DNA of 64,000 nucleotides from Diphasiastrum complanatum. Taxonomy: Eukaryota; Streptophyta; Lycopodiopsida; Lycopodiales; Lycopodiaceae. Positions 12,981-24,129 of this stretch are shown piece by piece. The stretch is taken from the NCBI GenBank assembly GCA_029204225.1, contig MU831966.1:29987-93986 (forward strand), read 5' to 3'. The notes under the pieces are model-generated. The model ran no database searches and had not been told where the DNA came from. It saw nothing but the letters and a program-made list of their open reading frames with translations. The position numbers and the translations under genes are program-made. Each line of letters opens with the position of its first letter. The stretch's first letter is position 1.

Positions 12981-12993
12981 AGTGGTATCAAAG
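12981..12993 (+). other. Primer-binding site
   Basis: tggtatcaaagcc lies three bases (gag) after the CA end of the LTR. The same offset occurs in the related element at 35480. Confidence 0.75.
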
Positions 12994-13062
12994 CCATCAT
13001 TCCAAACTAATATTAGTATTTGAAACTTTTTACTATACTTAGATCATTCATCATGGAAAGAA

Positions 13063-13516
13063 CATCTTCATAAATCCAATTGATCAACAAGTTCAATGGT
13101 GATGACTTCCACATGTGGAAGTTCAGATGATATTCACAGAAAAAGAACTCTGGGGATACATCAACGGTTCAATAGCCAAGCCGGCTGAACCTGACATGTT
13201 GACCTCCTGGGAAGCGAAGGATGGCAAAGCTCTTGCCATTGTATCTATGAATCTTAAAGATTTATAATTAGCTCATGTAGCTAATTGTTCCAGCTCCAAA
13301 GAAGCATGGGACATTCTTACTGGTCTATACAAGACAACAGATATATCGACTCGTCTCTTCTTGAGGAAGAAGTTTCTGTCACTCAAGATGAGTGAAGGGA
13401 CCTTATTCACTAATCATTTAAATTACTTCAAATAGTTTTTCAATCCGTTAACTGCAGTAGGTTCGCTAGTATCTGACAAAGATGCTAACATGTCCCTTCT
13501 GTCCAGTCTTCCTCGA
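13063..13516 (+). pseudogene. Copia gag, N-terminal piece cut at inversion breakpoint
   Basis: Gag packages retroelement RNA into virus-like particles. The plus-strand reading shows INKFNGDDFHMWKFR, then (after a frameshift) MLTSWEAKDGKALAIVSMNLKD, LAHVANCSSSKEAWDIL and DKDANMSLLSSLPR. In copia gags the SLPR box is followed by a (G/S)YDNL box, but here the similarity ends at the Arg codon (13514-13516) and unrelated sequence begins. The missing continuation, beginning GYDNLLVLL, is on the minus strand at 32040 and runs leftwards. The start ATG at 13063 follows the PBS by about 70 bp. Stops and frameshifts show it was already decaying. Confidence 0.8.
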
Positions 13517-15083
13517 ACTATCATTGCTCCAAATAGTTTCTTTTGATCAAAATTGATCTGACTCATCTGTTGCTTAAGTTTTCGTCCTTTCCTCCTCAAC
13601 TTCTTTGCTTAATTTCTGATGTCTTCTAGTTGCTTCGCCTACTTTTGTAGGTCTTTTTTTGGCTGATCATTCATTGTAGGTGGCAGTTAGTCTTCGCAAG
13701 ACACTTGCAATGATCTTTCAACTGCCTCAATAGGACTATAAAAAACTAGGGATTTCTCAGAAGAACAGTAAACTGATGATAAACAAACAGATGGAAGGAA
13801 GGGTGGTAGTGACAACGGTAGATGGTGTGGGTGATAGGCATGAGAATGGATGTAGCTGTATGACAAGAGGTTGGTTGAAGAAGGAGACTGATTTTCCAAT
13901 GCTTGTGTTTCCCTTTCTGAAGGATCTTTGTCGTGACTGGGGTACTTCTTCTGATTGAGTCTCTTTGGATTACCCATCTACCTTCTTTAGTCTTGTCTTT
14001 TTCATATTAGACTTGTGACCTTGGCTGTCAATCTTGCTGATGTTGTTGCTGGCAGCGCAACTACTCTAGTGGATCCAAGCAAATCCACTCTCTCCCCCCC
14101 CAAAAAAAAAAATCTGTTGGTGGGGATGTCGTTGCTGGTGACTGTTCATGCTCAGGATTGGATTGGCATGTGGAACACGTAGTTGAAACTCGTTGAACAT
14201 GCGACTGGACTAAAGATTGAACAAATTTTAACTAAATTTGTTTTGATCTTGCTATAGTTGACTCAAAGAATAATATGGCACTGAGATGCAGGAATCAACT
14301 CTAATTTGACATGGATTTCTCATATGTCTCAAAAATCCTAAACTGCTATACAAGGGACTCTGAAGATGGATAGATGAATGAAAATGTGTTCAGGAGATGC
14401 TCTACAGAAGACTCTCATGCAGTAATTATTCCTCATGCAAAAATCAATCACACAAAATAGGTAAAGAGAGACAAGAAAATAAACAAACGTTACAGAGAGT
14501 GAGAACTGTATAGCACTTGTCGAACAAAACTTGCATTCATCAACATTGATAATGTACCTTGATAGTTGCAATATTTCAGTTGTTTTGTAGAGTAATGTGA
14601 CTTATTCTAACATGCCCTTGTCAAAACAAGGAAGGGTGGATGACACTAAATCTACCATCATTGATAGCAGATGTTGTAAGATATAGCTTGAGATGTAGGT
14701 ATGGATGAGGTACTATGTCTTGAGGACCTCTGTGAACAAGAGATTCAGAACCGAATCTCTATTTGGATTTTCGAATCCGAGAAATATTGTGTATTGGCAC
14801 ATTGGAAATCTTATCAGCATGTGGAAAGACAAATAGATTTGAGGTTGCAGAAGGGAGGACAAACTGTCAATTCCCTAGGGAGGTTGCTCTTGGTTGGACA
14901 TTGTAGCAGATGACTGAATATCGGTTTCACTTTCTTTCGACAACGACTCATTTCATATTGTCTTTTTTCATTATGGAGCTGGTGTATTGTGTGGTATTGT
15001 AGAAAATTTGCTAGAAACTTCTCGAGTGAGCAGTAGGTTGAGCGGGAGGGTGCTATAGTACTCGTGTTGTTGTCATGAAGATC
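13517..15083 (-). other. 3' interior of the gag-only LTR element, unrecognised
   Basis: This continues the minus-strand gag at 15084-16416 up to the proposed breakpoint. The last 150 bp on the minus strand (13517-13670) read as a Lys/Gln-rich, coiled-coil-like stretch with stops. Joined to the sequence at 32041, the frame would continue into another Lys/Glu-rich stretch. A 96-residue open stretch at 13687-13977 is Ser/Pro/His-rich. No protease, RT or integrase motif was found. Confidence 0.4.
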
Positions 15084-16416
15084 CTATTGTGATTCATGAC
15101 TGACGTGACAGGCAAGTAGGATCTTAGTTGGTTGCTTTGTATAGTCTTTAAAACTGTGTTTTCTGATACATTTGGGACACTCAACATGGTACTTGGTCTT
15201 GACTGGACAATCAACCATGAAGTGGCCAGTGTCACCACAGATGAAACATCTAGTGTGCACTGGCCCTTGTATAATGGCATAGCCATCTTGTATGGCTAGT
15301 GGGTCTGGACTTTCAGGTGGATATTCATGATAAGTGATGGCATTTCCATATTGTGATGGTTGTTCTTCATATTGTTGAACTGTATGTGCTTGAATAGGTC
15401 GATATAAAGGACAAGCATCAACATGATGCGTAGCCCGGCAATGTGGGCACCATATTGTTTTTTGTCTATAAGGTACATGTGCAGGGTTTGACTGACCAGA
15501 CATACTGCTTTGGATAGACTTCAGGGTAGCTTAAAACTCATTGGTGAGTTTCTCCATCTATAGTTGATGTTGCTTATTAAGCAACTCCAACTGGGATTTC
15601 CAAAGCTGATCATGGGTGTCCTCGATTGGCTTCGACTCATGGAGAGGAGCACGTGGTGCTCGTCTTTCCCTAGATTCGTCAACATCTGATCCTTCGTCTT
15701 CTTCCTTGATGGCATCAAACATAGCTAATTTGAGGCTCATATATTCATCATTGGATTTAAGCTCGCGTCTAATCCATCTTGGAAAGTTGACTAAAAACCA
15801 GATTATGAGCATCTGTTTGGAGGGCTGTTCTTGTACTTGACTTTTGAGGTGTTTAAAATGCTCGATATAGTCTCGTACACGTTCATCTTTTGCCATCTTG
15901 ATGTTACTCAATTTGACAAAAGGGCTTAAAATGCTTGATAAAGGACTCTTTCAAAATTGACCAGTCTGGCTTTTCGTCACGATCAAGGTTGAAAAACCAA
16001 TCACGTGCTTTAGCGATCATGGTCATCGAAAACAGTTGGACCAGAGCATCGGGAGATGTTTCGCCATACACATCACATGCATTCTCATAGATTTGCAAAA
16101 ATCTTTGACGGTCTGAATTACTGTCAAACTTTGGTAGATCTAGCTTGGGTGTACGTCTTTCAAAATGAGCTCCGTGGGTAGTAGGAACTCTATTAGGGTT
16201 GGTTCTGACCTGTGAGGGCTCAACACCAAAAAAATGGGGTCGTGCTCGTGAAGACTCGACTCTATTAGATTCTTGTCTCTCGAATGAGTTTGTTGATTGG
16301 TCTTGGAGTTCTGCTCTCATTCGGTAGAACCTATGGCGTCTGATTTGTTCAGCTACAGGGGACCTGACCTCGTATGGATAATCATCTGAAATTTTAGGGT
16401 CTTTGTGTTGATCCAT
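15084..16416 (-). pseudogene. Tat-like Ty3/gypsy gag with tandem zinc knuckles
   Basis: Minus-strand gag in two frames. The first piece starts at 16416 (MDQHKDPKISDDYPYEVRS...) and contains the Retrotrans_gag core: KLDLPKFDSNSDRQRFLQIYE, then MIAKARDWFFNLDRD and WSILKESFIKHF. A frameshift near 15905 leads into RVRDYIEHFKHL and an acidic, Arg-rich linker, with two stops near 15555. The last piece (15503 to 15084) carries two perfect C-x2-C-x4-H-x4-C knuckles, CPHCRATHHVDAC and CFICGDTGHFMVDC, and a third degraded one (CPKCIRKH). Knuckles bind the packaged RNA. The gag lies behind an LTR, a PBS and a 1.7-kb leader on the same strand, so it belongs to that element. Confidence 0.8.
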
Positions 16417-16429
16417 TAAGTACTGGTGT

Positions 16430-17480
16430 TTTTGAATTGGTTTTTTTTTTGTTTTTTTTTTTGGATTTTTTGCGGTCCCTACGATTTACGGGGTCCCTAC
16501 GATTTACGGTCTACGATCTGGTGTGGGTGCTACGGATCACTGCAAGTGACAAGTGAAGGGTGGAGGCGTTGTGATTGCGGTGTCTATGGTTGTATGCGGT
16601 GTTTACAGGTGCGGCAACAATTGAGTGTGGTGTCAGCGGTCGATTGCGGTGTGTTGCGATCTGTGGCGTTGATTGCGGTGGAGACGGGTGAGTGCGTAGA
16701 TGCGGTGGAATGTGGATTAATGCGGTTCAAAGGCTGATGGTTTAGTGCGGACTATTGCGGTTAGTTGTGGTCTGTTGGGATTGAAATGGTTGATGGAGGT
16801 GGAAGGTGGTTGAGAAGGAGTGTGGGATGAATGTTCAAGGGTGGATGTGGCTTGGGTAGGAGATGGTTTGCGATGGAAGGGTCTAAGTGTAGTCGTAAGG
16901 TGGTGAGAGGGTGGTCAGTTGTGGTGGAATGTGGTGTCCGTTCTAGGGTGAGTGGTTGTGTTTACGATCTCCGTGTGTTGCGGTGAAGGTGGCCGAGGGT
17001 AGTCGTAGGGCGAATGAGTGCGGTTGTATGTGGCTGTGACTGACGAATGCGGTTGTGTTGGACGAAAATGGTTGCAATGGTGGATGGGGATGGTTGCAGT
17101 GATTTGCGGTTGTTACAATAGTTGTGATGCTGTTGTTGACAATGGCTGAGGCTCACGACGATCACTACGGTGTAAAGTAGTTGTGTGCGATGGCTACGGC
17201 TCAAGGCAATTGCTACAGTTGTGAGTCGGCTCAATGCGGTTGTAATGCGTGTGGTGCGGTTGGAAAGCAAGGGGACTGCGGTTGAGGGTGGGTAGGATGG
17301 TGGACGGAAATGGCAAGTGAATACGATGTATGTTCAGTTTAAAGAGTGAATCAATGGGAGTTTTGTTGAATGTATTCCCTACGACTCAATGTAGTTCTCA
17401 CAGTGCAGAGCGGTCACTACAGTGCAATGCGATTGTTATGGCTGGAAGGTGGTTGCAATGACTATAGTGTGTTTGATTAT
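16430..17480 (-). other. G/T-rich leader, 5' untranslated region of the gag-only element
   Basis: About 1 kb dominated on the plus strand by short variants of tgcggttg/ggtgtgg; the element's sense strand is therefore C/A-rich. A poly-T run and a short duplication (ccctacgatttacgg, twice) sit next to the gag start. No frame without low-complexity Ser/Thr/His/Arg bias exists, so this is treated as leader. Confidence 0.5.
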
Positions 17481-17496
17481 AGTCTCAATGGTTCAA

Positions 17497-18093
17497 GGGT
17501 CGGTTGAGATCTGAGATCATCCGTCGGTTGAGAACTGACGCAAGGGCGTCGATTGAGATCTGACGTGAGGTCATCCGTTGAGATCTAACGCGAGGGTGTT
17601 GGTCAAGTTCTGACACAAGGACGTCGGTTGAGATCTGACGCAAAGCGTCGGTCGAGATCTGACACGAGGTCGTCAGTCAAGATCTGATGTGAAGCATCGA
17701 TCGAGACGTGAGAAAATGCATCGGTTGAGATGTGAGCAAATGCTTCGGTTGAGATTGTAAGCGGATCCCGTCGGTTGAGATTTTACTGAGGCCGTCAGTT
17801 GAGATCTAACTGAGTGCATCAGTCAAGATCTAACTAATGGCGCCGGTCGAGATCTAACTGATAGCGTCGGGCAAGATCTGACTGATGGCATCGGTTGAGA
17901 TCTAACTGATGGACGTTGGTTGAGATCTGACTGATGGACGTCGCTTGAGATCTTACTGAGGGCCGTCGGTCGAGATTTCACAGGGCACCGTCGGTGAGAT
18001 TTGATTGAATGGGCGCCGGTTGAGATTTGAGACAGGGCACCGTTGGTCGAGATCTAACAGTGGTCGTCGGTTGAGATGTGACAATGGGGAGCG
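17497..18093 (-). repeat. Degenerate minisatellite, about 24 units of about 25 bp
   Basis: About 24 imperfect copies built on gtcggttgagatctgac, with unit lengths varying by a few bases and spacers such as tgatgg or gcaagggc. The array fills the space between the element's PBS and its G/T-rich leader. The left third favours gacgc spacers and the right two thirds favour actgatgg, suggesting local amplification of sub-variants. Confidence 0.85.
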
Positions 18094-18131
18094 TGGACAA
18101 GGTTGCGGGTAGAAGGTGTTAGAGTTCAATG

Positions 18132-18144
18132 GGCAACGGTGCCA
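18132..18144 (-). other. Primer-binding site of the gag-only element
   Basis: On the minus strand tggcaccgttgcc follows the LTR after a two-base gap. It matches all but one base of TGGCGCCGTTGCC, the PBS start known from Tat/Athila-type Ty3/gypsy elements. It fixes the orientation of the LTR at 18147-19314 as a 5' LTR reading leftwards. Confidence 0.75.
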
Positions 18145-18146
18145 AA

Positions 18147-19314
18147 TTTTTAAATAAATGTTTACAGATCCGCTGCTCTAGAGGATCTGTTTACTATAGT
18201 TCTTTTTCTTCTTGCTTACAGCTTCTACGGCTTGGTATTTTGCCTGTTACCAGGCTTCAGGACATTCGTTATGTGTGCTCTTGATCTTACAATGCCAAAC
18301 CAGACAGAAGGGACAGATTGTCATTGTAGTATATTTTTTGTCCCGCCTGTCAGAGGACTACTCAAGGATGAACTCTCATACATAGATGCAAGCCAAGAAC
18401 GCTCATTCATAGATCAAAGTAAAGCCCAAATGAACATTCAGCAGATTCTGTAGCTACCTACTCTTGAAATGAACTGAATCAGATTCTAAGTATTACTTAA
18501 CTGAGCTACACTTGCATAAATTGACAAAACAAGAAACAAGAACTAATCTACAGCATGTTAGAAGTCCAAGAATCAAGAAACCAACCAGTCTTTTGATTCT
18601 TGGACATCCCAAGAATGTCAAGAACTGGATTGTAAAGAAATATGCAAGAACTACACCACAGATCTAGCCTATTTAGTTTACCTGAATGATGGTTCCTACA
18701 TTAATCCACAAACAAGAAAATAAGCTAATCCACTCTATGAAAACAACAAATCTAATCCACTCTATAGTCCACAACCACACACAAAAGGAGGGAAGGGCAA
18801 GATCATAAATGCATCACTCAAGAAACAAGCATGATCAAGGAGCTCAATGGATGCACCAAACTCGTGAAGGCTCTTCTCATTCTAGCATGGAGCTGATACA
18901 ATTCACAAAAAGATCTTCTTCACAAAGAGGGAGTCTCTTAAATAAGCAAGAGAGCTCCTTAGGTGGCATCCTAGTGGAATTTCCACATTTAACAAATTAC
19001 AAGTGGAATAATGCCCTCCACTAGAGGTCACCATCAAAAGGTGGCTCACTCTACTTTCTTTAGGAGAGGTCTACTTGCATTTATTACATTTGCCTAGAAA
19101 TACTAGTTTCTACATGTCATTCCATCTTTCGAGATTCACCATGAGGCTTACACAGTTATGGCTTGTTATTACCAACTAGCATTTCTCGGCTCTCATACTC
19201 GGCTCTCAGTCTTCATTCGTCTCGTCTTCTCAGAGACCTCCTCAGTCTAAGGTGAGAGGTGCTCTTGAGTTGCTCTGTCCGAGTATCTTGGGGATTCGTC
19301 AGAATCAGCGAACA
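18147..19314 (-). repeat. 5' LTR of the gag-only Tat-like element (1168 bp)
   Basis: In minus orientation it starts TGTTCGCTGATTCTGACG at 19314 and ends next to the PBS. A near-identical copy in the opposite orientation occupies 32788-33973; long stretches compared by eye differ only at scattered positions. The outer flank at 19315-19319 is atatg, the complement of catat, which lies immediately outside the partner LTR at 33974-33978. Confidence 0.88.
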
Positions 19315-19319
19315 ATATG

Positions 19320-21670
19320 AAATAGCTACCCCTTGATGATTATCCCATATCATCCTGCAGTCTATCCCTATTAGGTATCCCATGTCATCCTCAATCTCGA
19401 AGATCCAAGCATCTACCTTGTAGTGCCCACCTATATTCCCCCAAGCTAGCTACAAGCTGCTCCTGTGAATGATTCCAAAACATTCCCTGAGAATACATAG
19501 AGATATGAACTCCAAAGCCACCATCAAGTCCCTCACATACTGTGCATGCCAATATCCTGCCAAGTGAACATGTGAGATCTTCCATGTCCCAAACCAAGCA
19601 ATCTGCAACCTGTCATCACTGAAATCTACATCCTTGATGCAATACTGATACGACAAACTGACTTGACTTGTCCAAACTGGCAGTTGAAGTGTATCTCTCT
19701 GATGACAAACTTGATACAATGCTCCACAACTACTATAACTTGATCAAAATGACTTACCAACTGCATAACTGCAAAGTCATCACACTTACCACTCGCCACG
19801 AGCATCCAAAGTGTGATTACTAACTCGTTCTTCATCATCCATGTGTCCCACACATAGCTCGTGTCCAATGCAAGTCTGCTATCTTGCCCAATGGCTTCCA
19901 ACTGGCACCACCTCACACTTCCATCACCCGTGATCGTCAAAATGTGTGTACCTCCAAACTAGCCTACATTTTTCCTCCGACCGAGAAATATCCAATCTAC
20001 AGATGCGTGTGTCAATGCAGCATCACCTGACTCGACAATGCCAATGCCGATCATACATGTGAGAGCATTCCTCCAAATGTCACCCGACATAGGTTGGTTC
20101 AAACCCCAAGAGTTGAACTTGATCACAAGTATTTTTCAGTTGTAACCGGCATACGATGCCTACCTCTCACCTGTGATTGCTTGCCTTCTCAAAATTGTCG
20201 CCAATGATGAGTAGTCACGATGCCAATCTGCACTTCCGTCGCCAAAACTAGCTTTCTTCACACAATTCCACTATCATTTGTCCCCAGACAACAATTACCG
20301 CTTCCAAACACCCTGTTATCCTGTCAGAAGTAAGTAATAATGATTTCAAAGCGATAATGCCTCATTGTACCGCCCTGTAGCAAGTTTCACCAGCCAAAAA
20401 TAGCCCCAAATTTGGGCATGTAGTACCCAAACAGAGAATGTAGCCCATCAATAGGTCACCCACACTCCGCTTGGTGGAATGGTGAAGGAAACTCCTCGAA
20501 ACATGTTCCTCCCTACTTTGTAACGTTGCTCTCTCTGCTAGCTCTGAGCAGCCAGTTTCAGGGGTCATTTTGGCCCAAGGATGGCCAAAAAAAGGTGCCT
20601 TCTAGCCAAAGATAGCTCCTTCCAAAGAATGCCTTGCAAAAATGAATTGAGTCTTCGAAATGAAAATTTTTAATGAAGAATTGCATTTCATGCACTTTGG
20701 GTCCAATCTCCATTTCAAAATGAAGATTTTAGAATGGCCCTTTGGACCCCTTCAACCTACATCAAGTCCATCCCATGGCCCTTTTGGATCCAATGGCTCA
20801 CATTCCTTACAATCTCCACCATCGATCTCCTTTGGACTTGATCCGACGGTTCTCTGTGGATTTGTGCGACCTCCTCCTACCTCTTGTTCACCTTGCTTCT
20901 TGCTTGCAAGGATTTCACAACTATGGCTACCATTAGATCCACTCCAACTCCCTAGCTGATCCACGGTGGTCCACGGCCATCTACAGGCATCCTCACCTAG
21001 CTGGGGCGCCCACCAGCTATAGTCGTTTACAGCTCCCAAAAACTCTGCCTATAGACCAAGATCCAGAGGTTTCTGCCTGTAAACCCTAGCAGACCCTCCC
21101 TTTCCATAGCTTCTGAGAAGAAGGATGAATTTCTCTTTGAATGTTGCATGGCTAACCAGACCTTCATGGAAATCATTTGGCCTTTTCCATACAGTGCTAG
21201 GTAGCAATTTACAGTGCTCAAATATGTTGAGTACGAAGAAAGATCTGTGGTTTTACAGTTTTCAAAACTCTGACTACCATAGCTAATTTCCAAAATTGTT
21301 TCTTTCTTCCACCATTGTAAAATCCACTCAACCCGAAGTTAATACTACCTTGCGGCCCATTCTAATCTGCTCTGCTTCCCAATTGACAAAGGACTCAGAG
21401 ATATCTGGCCAAATTTATGTCATAGCCACTTTCCAAAGCAATACACCGTTTTGAGCAATTTCTTTGTGAATTCTCCCAAGAATTCACCTTATGACGATCA
21501 TTCTGATCTTCCCCAAAGCTCCGATTGAAGGAACTTTGTTGTCTGTTGCCATCCGGAATGCCGATACCCCGTATGGAGTCCTCTCTCCTGAGACGCTCTG
21601 AGTGCTATTTTTCATGGTGAAAGACGCTATCCCATAGCTCCACCGGATCGTGCATCTCTGCATCACCCTG
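19320..21670. other. No gene recognised (2.35 kb)
   Basis: Short open stretches occur on the minus strand at 19391-19940, 20362-20568 and 21027-21293, but none has a recognisable motif. Codon patterns and frequent stops suggest non-coding repeat DNA, possibly the interior of a large retrotransposon derivative whose PBS is at 21675. The plus-strand stretch at 20660-20959 is Pro/Ser-rich and not credible. Confidence 0.4.
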
Positions 21671-21674
21671 CCGC

Positions 21675-21687
21675 TCTGATACCATGT
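21675..21687 (-). other. Primer-binding site, second unit of the short LTR tandem
   Basis: On the minus strand tggtatcagagcg follows LTR A directly. The adjoining leader, gtcctctctcctgagacgct, is near-identical to that beside the PBS at 22377-22389. Confidence 0.7.
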
Positions 21688-22019
21688 TAAAATCCCATCA
21701 GGATCTAGTGTAGAGTATGCAGATCACATCAATCAATCACCATAGACACTCCTCACAAGCTCTCAAAGATGGCAGAGCAAAAGCTTTAGATTACAAAGAG
21801 AAAACTGCATGGGCCCGACAAGTGTCAACACACTAAAAAGACACCTGTATGACTAAAAGGCCCAATATGGGCAAAAGACTGACAAACCCAGGACATGCCC
21901 CTGAGTATAGCATAACGAAACCAAAAATATATTGTACAGGGCTACTCAGCTAACCCAAGTATCCGGCTACGGGATCAGTGCCCGACTAATATGACGATAG
22001 TGGGTCACATCCCGATAAC
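21688..22019 (-). repeat. Short LTR A of a TRIM-like tandem
   Basis: About 332 bp. In minus orientation it starts TGTTATCGGGATGTGACCCAC and ends ...ttttaaca beside a PBS. It resembles LTR B at 22390-22741 in order and sequence: the shared blocks are the (a/g)gtgccgg or agtgccc region, aatatggcc/gggc, agatggca and gatctagtg. Confidence 0.65.
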
Positions 22020-22376
22020 AAACCTCAAAAAGACAAAACAACAGGAATATGCGTTGGAAAAGTACGTTGTCGAGCTCCGGAATGCCATCATAAAAGCTCA
22101 AGATCAAGTTGACAAGGCCTTCCAAGATGCCAGGCAGCAGGTCATCCTCTTGGCGGGACAGTTGGCCCAATTAGAGAAAGAAAGAATCTTGAGCAAAATA
22201 ATCTGTTATACGCGCATGTTCCAGATCGTCCGGTCTCCCAAAGTGAAATTATTTGTTCAGGAAGGTCGAGACTTATCGTGAGTCCTCTCTCTTGAGACAC
22301 TCTGTGTGTCATTTTTCCTAGTGAAAAATGCCGATGATGGCTCCACCGGATCATGCATACCTGCAACACCCTATCG
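22020..22376 (-). other. Short interior between the two LTRs
   Basis: About 360 bp, too short for retroelement proteins. On the opposite (plus) strand a 96-residue Gln/Lys/Glu-rich stretch at 21991-22281 has coiled-coil character but no known match, and its orientation disagrees with the LTRs. It is therefore not called a gene. Confidence 0.45.
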
Positions 22377-22389
22377 CTCTGATACCAAG
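22377..22389 (-). other. Primer-binding site of LTR B
   Basis: On the minus strand tggtatcagagcg follows the end of LTR B, giving the order LTR, PBS, interior, LTR reading leftwards. Confidence 0.7.
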
Positions 22390-22741
22390 TTAACTTTCTG
22401 AAGATCTAGTGCAGTCTGCAAATCACCACAACAATCACCGTAGCTACACACCTCTCAAGCTCTCATAGATGGCACAACATAAGTTAATGTATCACAAAGG
22501 AAAATTGTACATATAGTTAACTGCCATTTGAACTACATGAAAAGACGGGCATCCCAAAGTTGGCCTAATATGGCCAAATTCAACGGACAAACTTGAGACA
22601 TGCCCTCGAATATATAGCATGCACGGTAGAAACATTATACAACTAATTTTCCTTCATATGGCTACCTGGCTAATCCAAGTAGGCAGTCACAGAACCAGTG
22701 CCGGCAACTTTTATGTCAATAGTGAGTCACGTCTCAAACAC
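22390..22741 (-). repeat. Short LTR B of a TRIM-like tandem
   Basis: About 352 bp in minus orientation, starting TGTTTGAGACGTGACTCAC and ending beside the PBS at 22377-22389. With LTR A it forms an LTR-interior-LTR-interior array. Confidence 0.65.
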
Positions 22742-22744
22742 TAC

Positions 22745-23430
22745 CAAACAATACAGTAAACTAGATGAACTACAAATCTAACTTAACTATACAATTATCA
22801 CATTATCACATTTGAAGCTTAAATGTATATCAGATTAACTATGATTTCTAACTCCCTTCTCACCAACATATTTGCTTGCATTTTTACTCATGCCCTTCTA
22901 CTCGCATTCAATGCTTTCTAGATCATTTTTAAGTTGTTTTACTCACCCCTTCACTAGCCCACCCCTCACACTCATAATTTGAAAATATACTTGCCATTCT
23001 ACTCGCACTTTTCCGCTTTCACCATTCTGCTCACTTGTTCTACTTATATCCCATTCTACTCACCCTCAATAATTTCAAAATTATTGTCCAAGATTTGATC
23101 CTTATCTCGATCTTCCATTTCCAAATAAAAAATCCTAGAATTATCAACCATGGTATCAAAGCATCGTCTTTGGAATTTCAATCAACCTCACATGGGTTAG
23201 TACACTTGGTGTAGTAGTTGATCCCATCATCGAAACCAAAGTTGGTTCTAAAATCACCTTGCCTTCTAAAGCATCCACCAAGCCCAACACCAAATTAGTA
23301 GTAAGAAATTGACAATTGAGGAATTAGAATCAATACGTTTCTAAAATCTAGGCAAGCATCCCTTGAAGTCAAGAGGGAGAATTTTCGCCCACATTTATGT
23401 GTCTCAAATAGACATATTCCCACCAAGCAA
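22745..23430. other. CT-rich spacer with one PBS-like site
   Basis: CT/AT-rich sequence without a gene. A plus-strand tggtatcaaagc at 23154-23165, preceded by ca, looks like a copia primer-binding site. The DNA behind it shows no clear gag, so any element here is too decayed to name. Confidence 0.3.
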
Positions 23431-23439
23431 CAAAACAGC

Positions 23440-24118
23440 ATCTTGCCCTAGTCTATGATGCAAAAGTTCACACAACCTTCTAGATCTTAACAGATTTTGT
23501 CTCCACATTAACAGGAAATCTAGGTTGAAAACCGTACATAAGCATAAAAGGAATGTAACCTATAGCAGAATGTTTTCTACAATTATATGCAAACTCAATC
23601 AGAGGAATGTAATCTTCCCAATGAGATTGCTTGTGAGAAACATCTGTCCTCAACAAATCTTCTGTAGTCTGATTAGTCCTTTCAGATTGGCCATCTGATT
23701 CAGGATGATGAGAAGAACTAAAACTAAGAGAAGTCTCTAGTTTATGGAATATTGCTGACTAGAAGTGACCTGTGAACTTAGAATCTCTATCACTAACAAT
23801 TTCACTCAATAGTCCATGCAACCGAATTAATAATCTTTCAACAAAAATCTAGCTAATTCAGGCTTTGACAGTTGACTTAATTGGTATGAATACAACTAAC
23901 TTAGTTAACCTGACCACTAAACTCCAAATAGAATCATTTTGTCGTTCGGTCTTTGGATGTCCAACTACAAAGTCCATCGATATACTTTTTCATCTTTTAT
24001 TAGGGATATCCAATGGATGCAACAAACCACCAGCATTAAGGCGTTCAGCCTCAACTAGTTGATAGGGCTTACAATTAATCACATATAACTCGACATATGG
24101 CTTGATTTTTGGCATTTA
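23440..24118 (-). pseudogene. Ty3/gypsy integrase fragment
   Basis: Minus-strand piece of a gypsy integrase, the same family as 1130-2330. From 24118 leftwards it reads PKIKPYVELYV, LLHPLDIPNKR, SISMDFVVGHPK (first catalytic Asp), VSDRDSKFTGHF (second Asp), HPESDGQSERTNQT (catalytic Glu), then HWEDYIPLIEFAYN and FMLMYGFQPRFPVN. The triad is present, but several stops and a small frameshift interrupt it. RT and gag are missing, and it ends abruptly at about 24118, where the next LTR begins. Confidence 0.82.
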
Positions 24119-24129
24119 TTTTTGAGATC

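Noticed and set aside
16962-17270. 102-residue Ser/Thr/His/Arg-rich minus-strand frame
   Set aside because: It reflects the skewed word repeats of the leader; no coding signature.
21991-22281. Coiled-coil-like 96-residue plus-strand frame between the short LTRs
   Set aside because: Orientation disagrees with the LTRs and PBS, and it spans an LTR edge.
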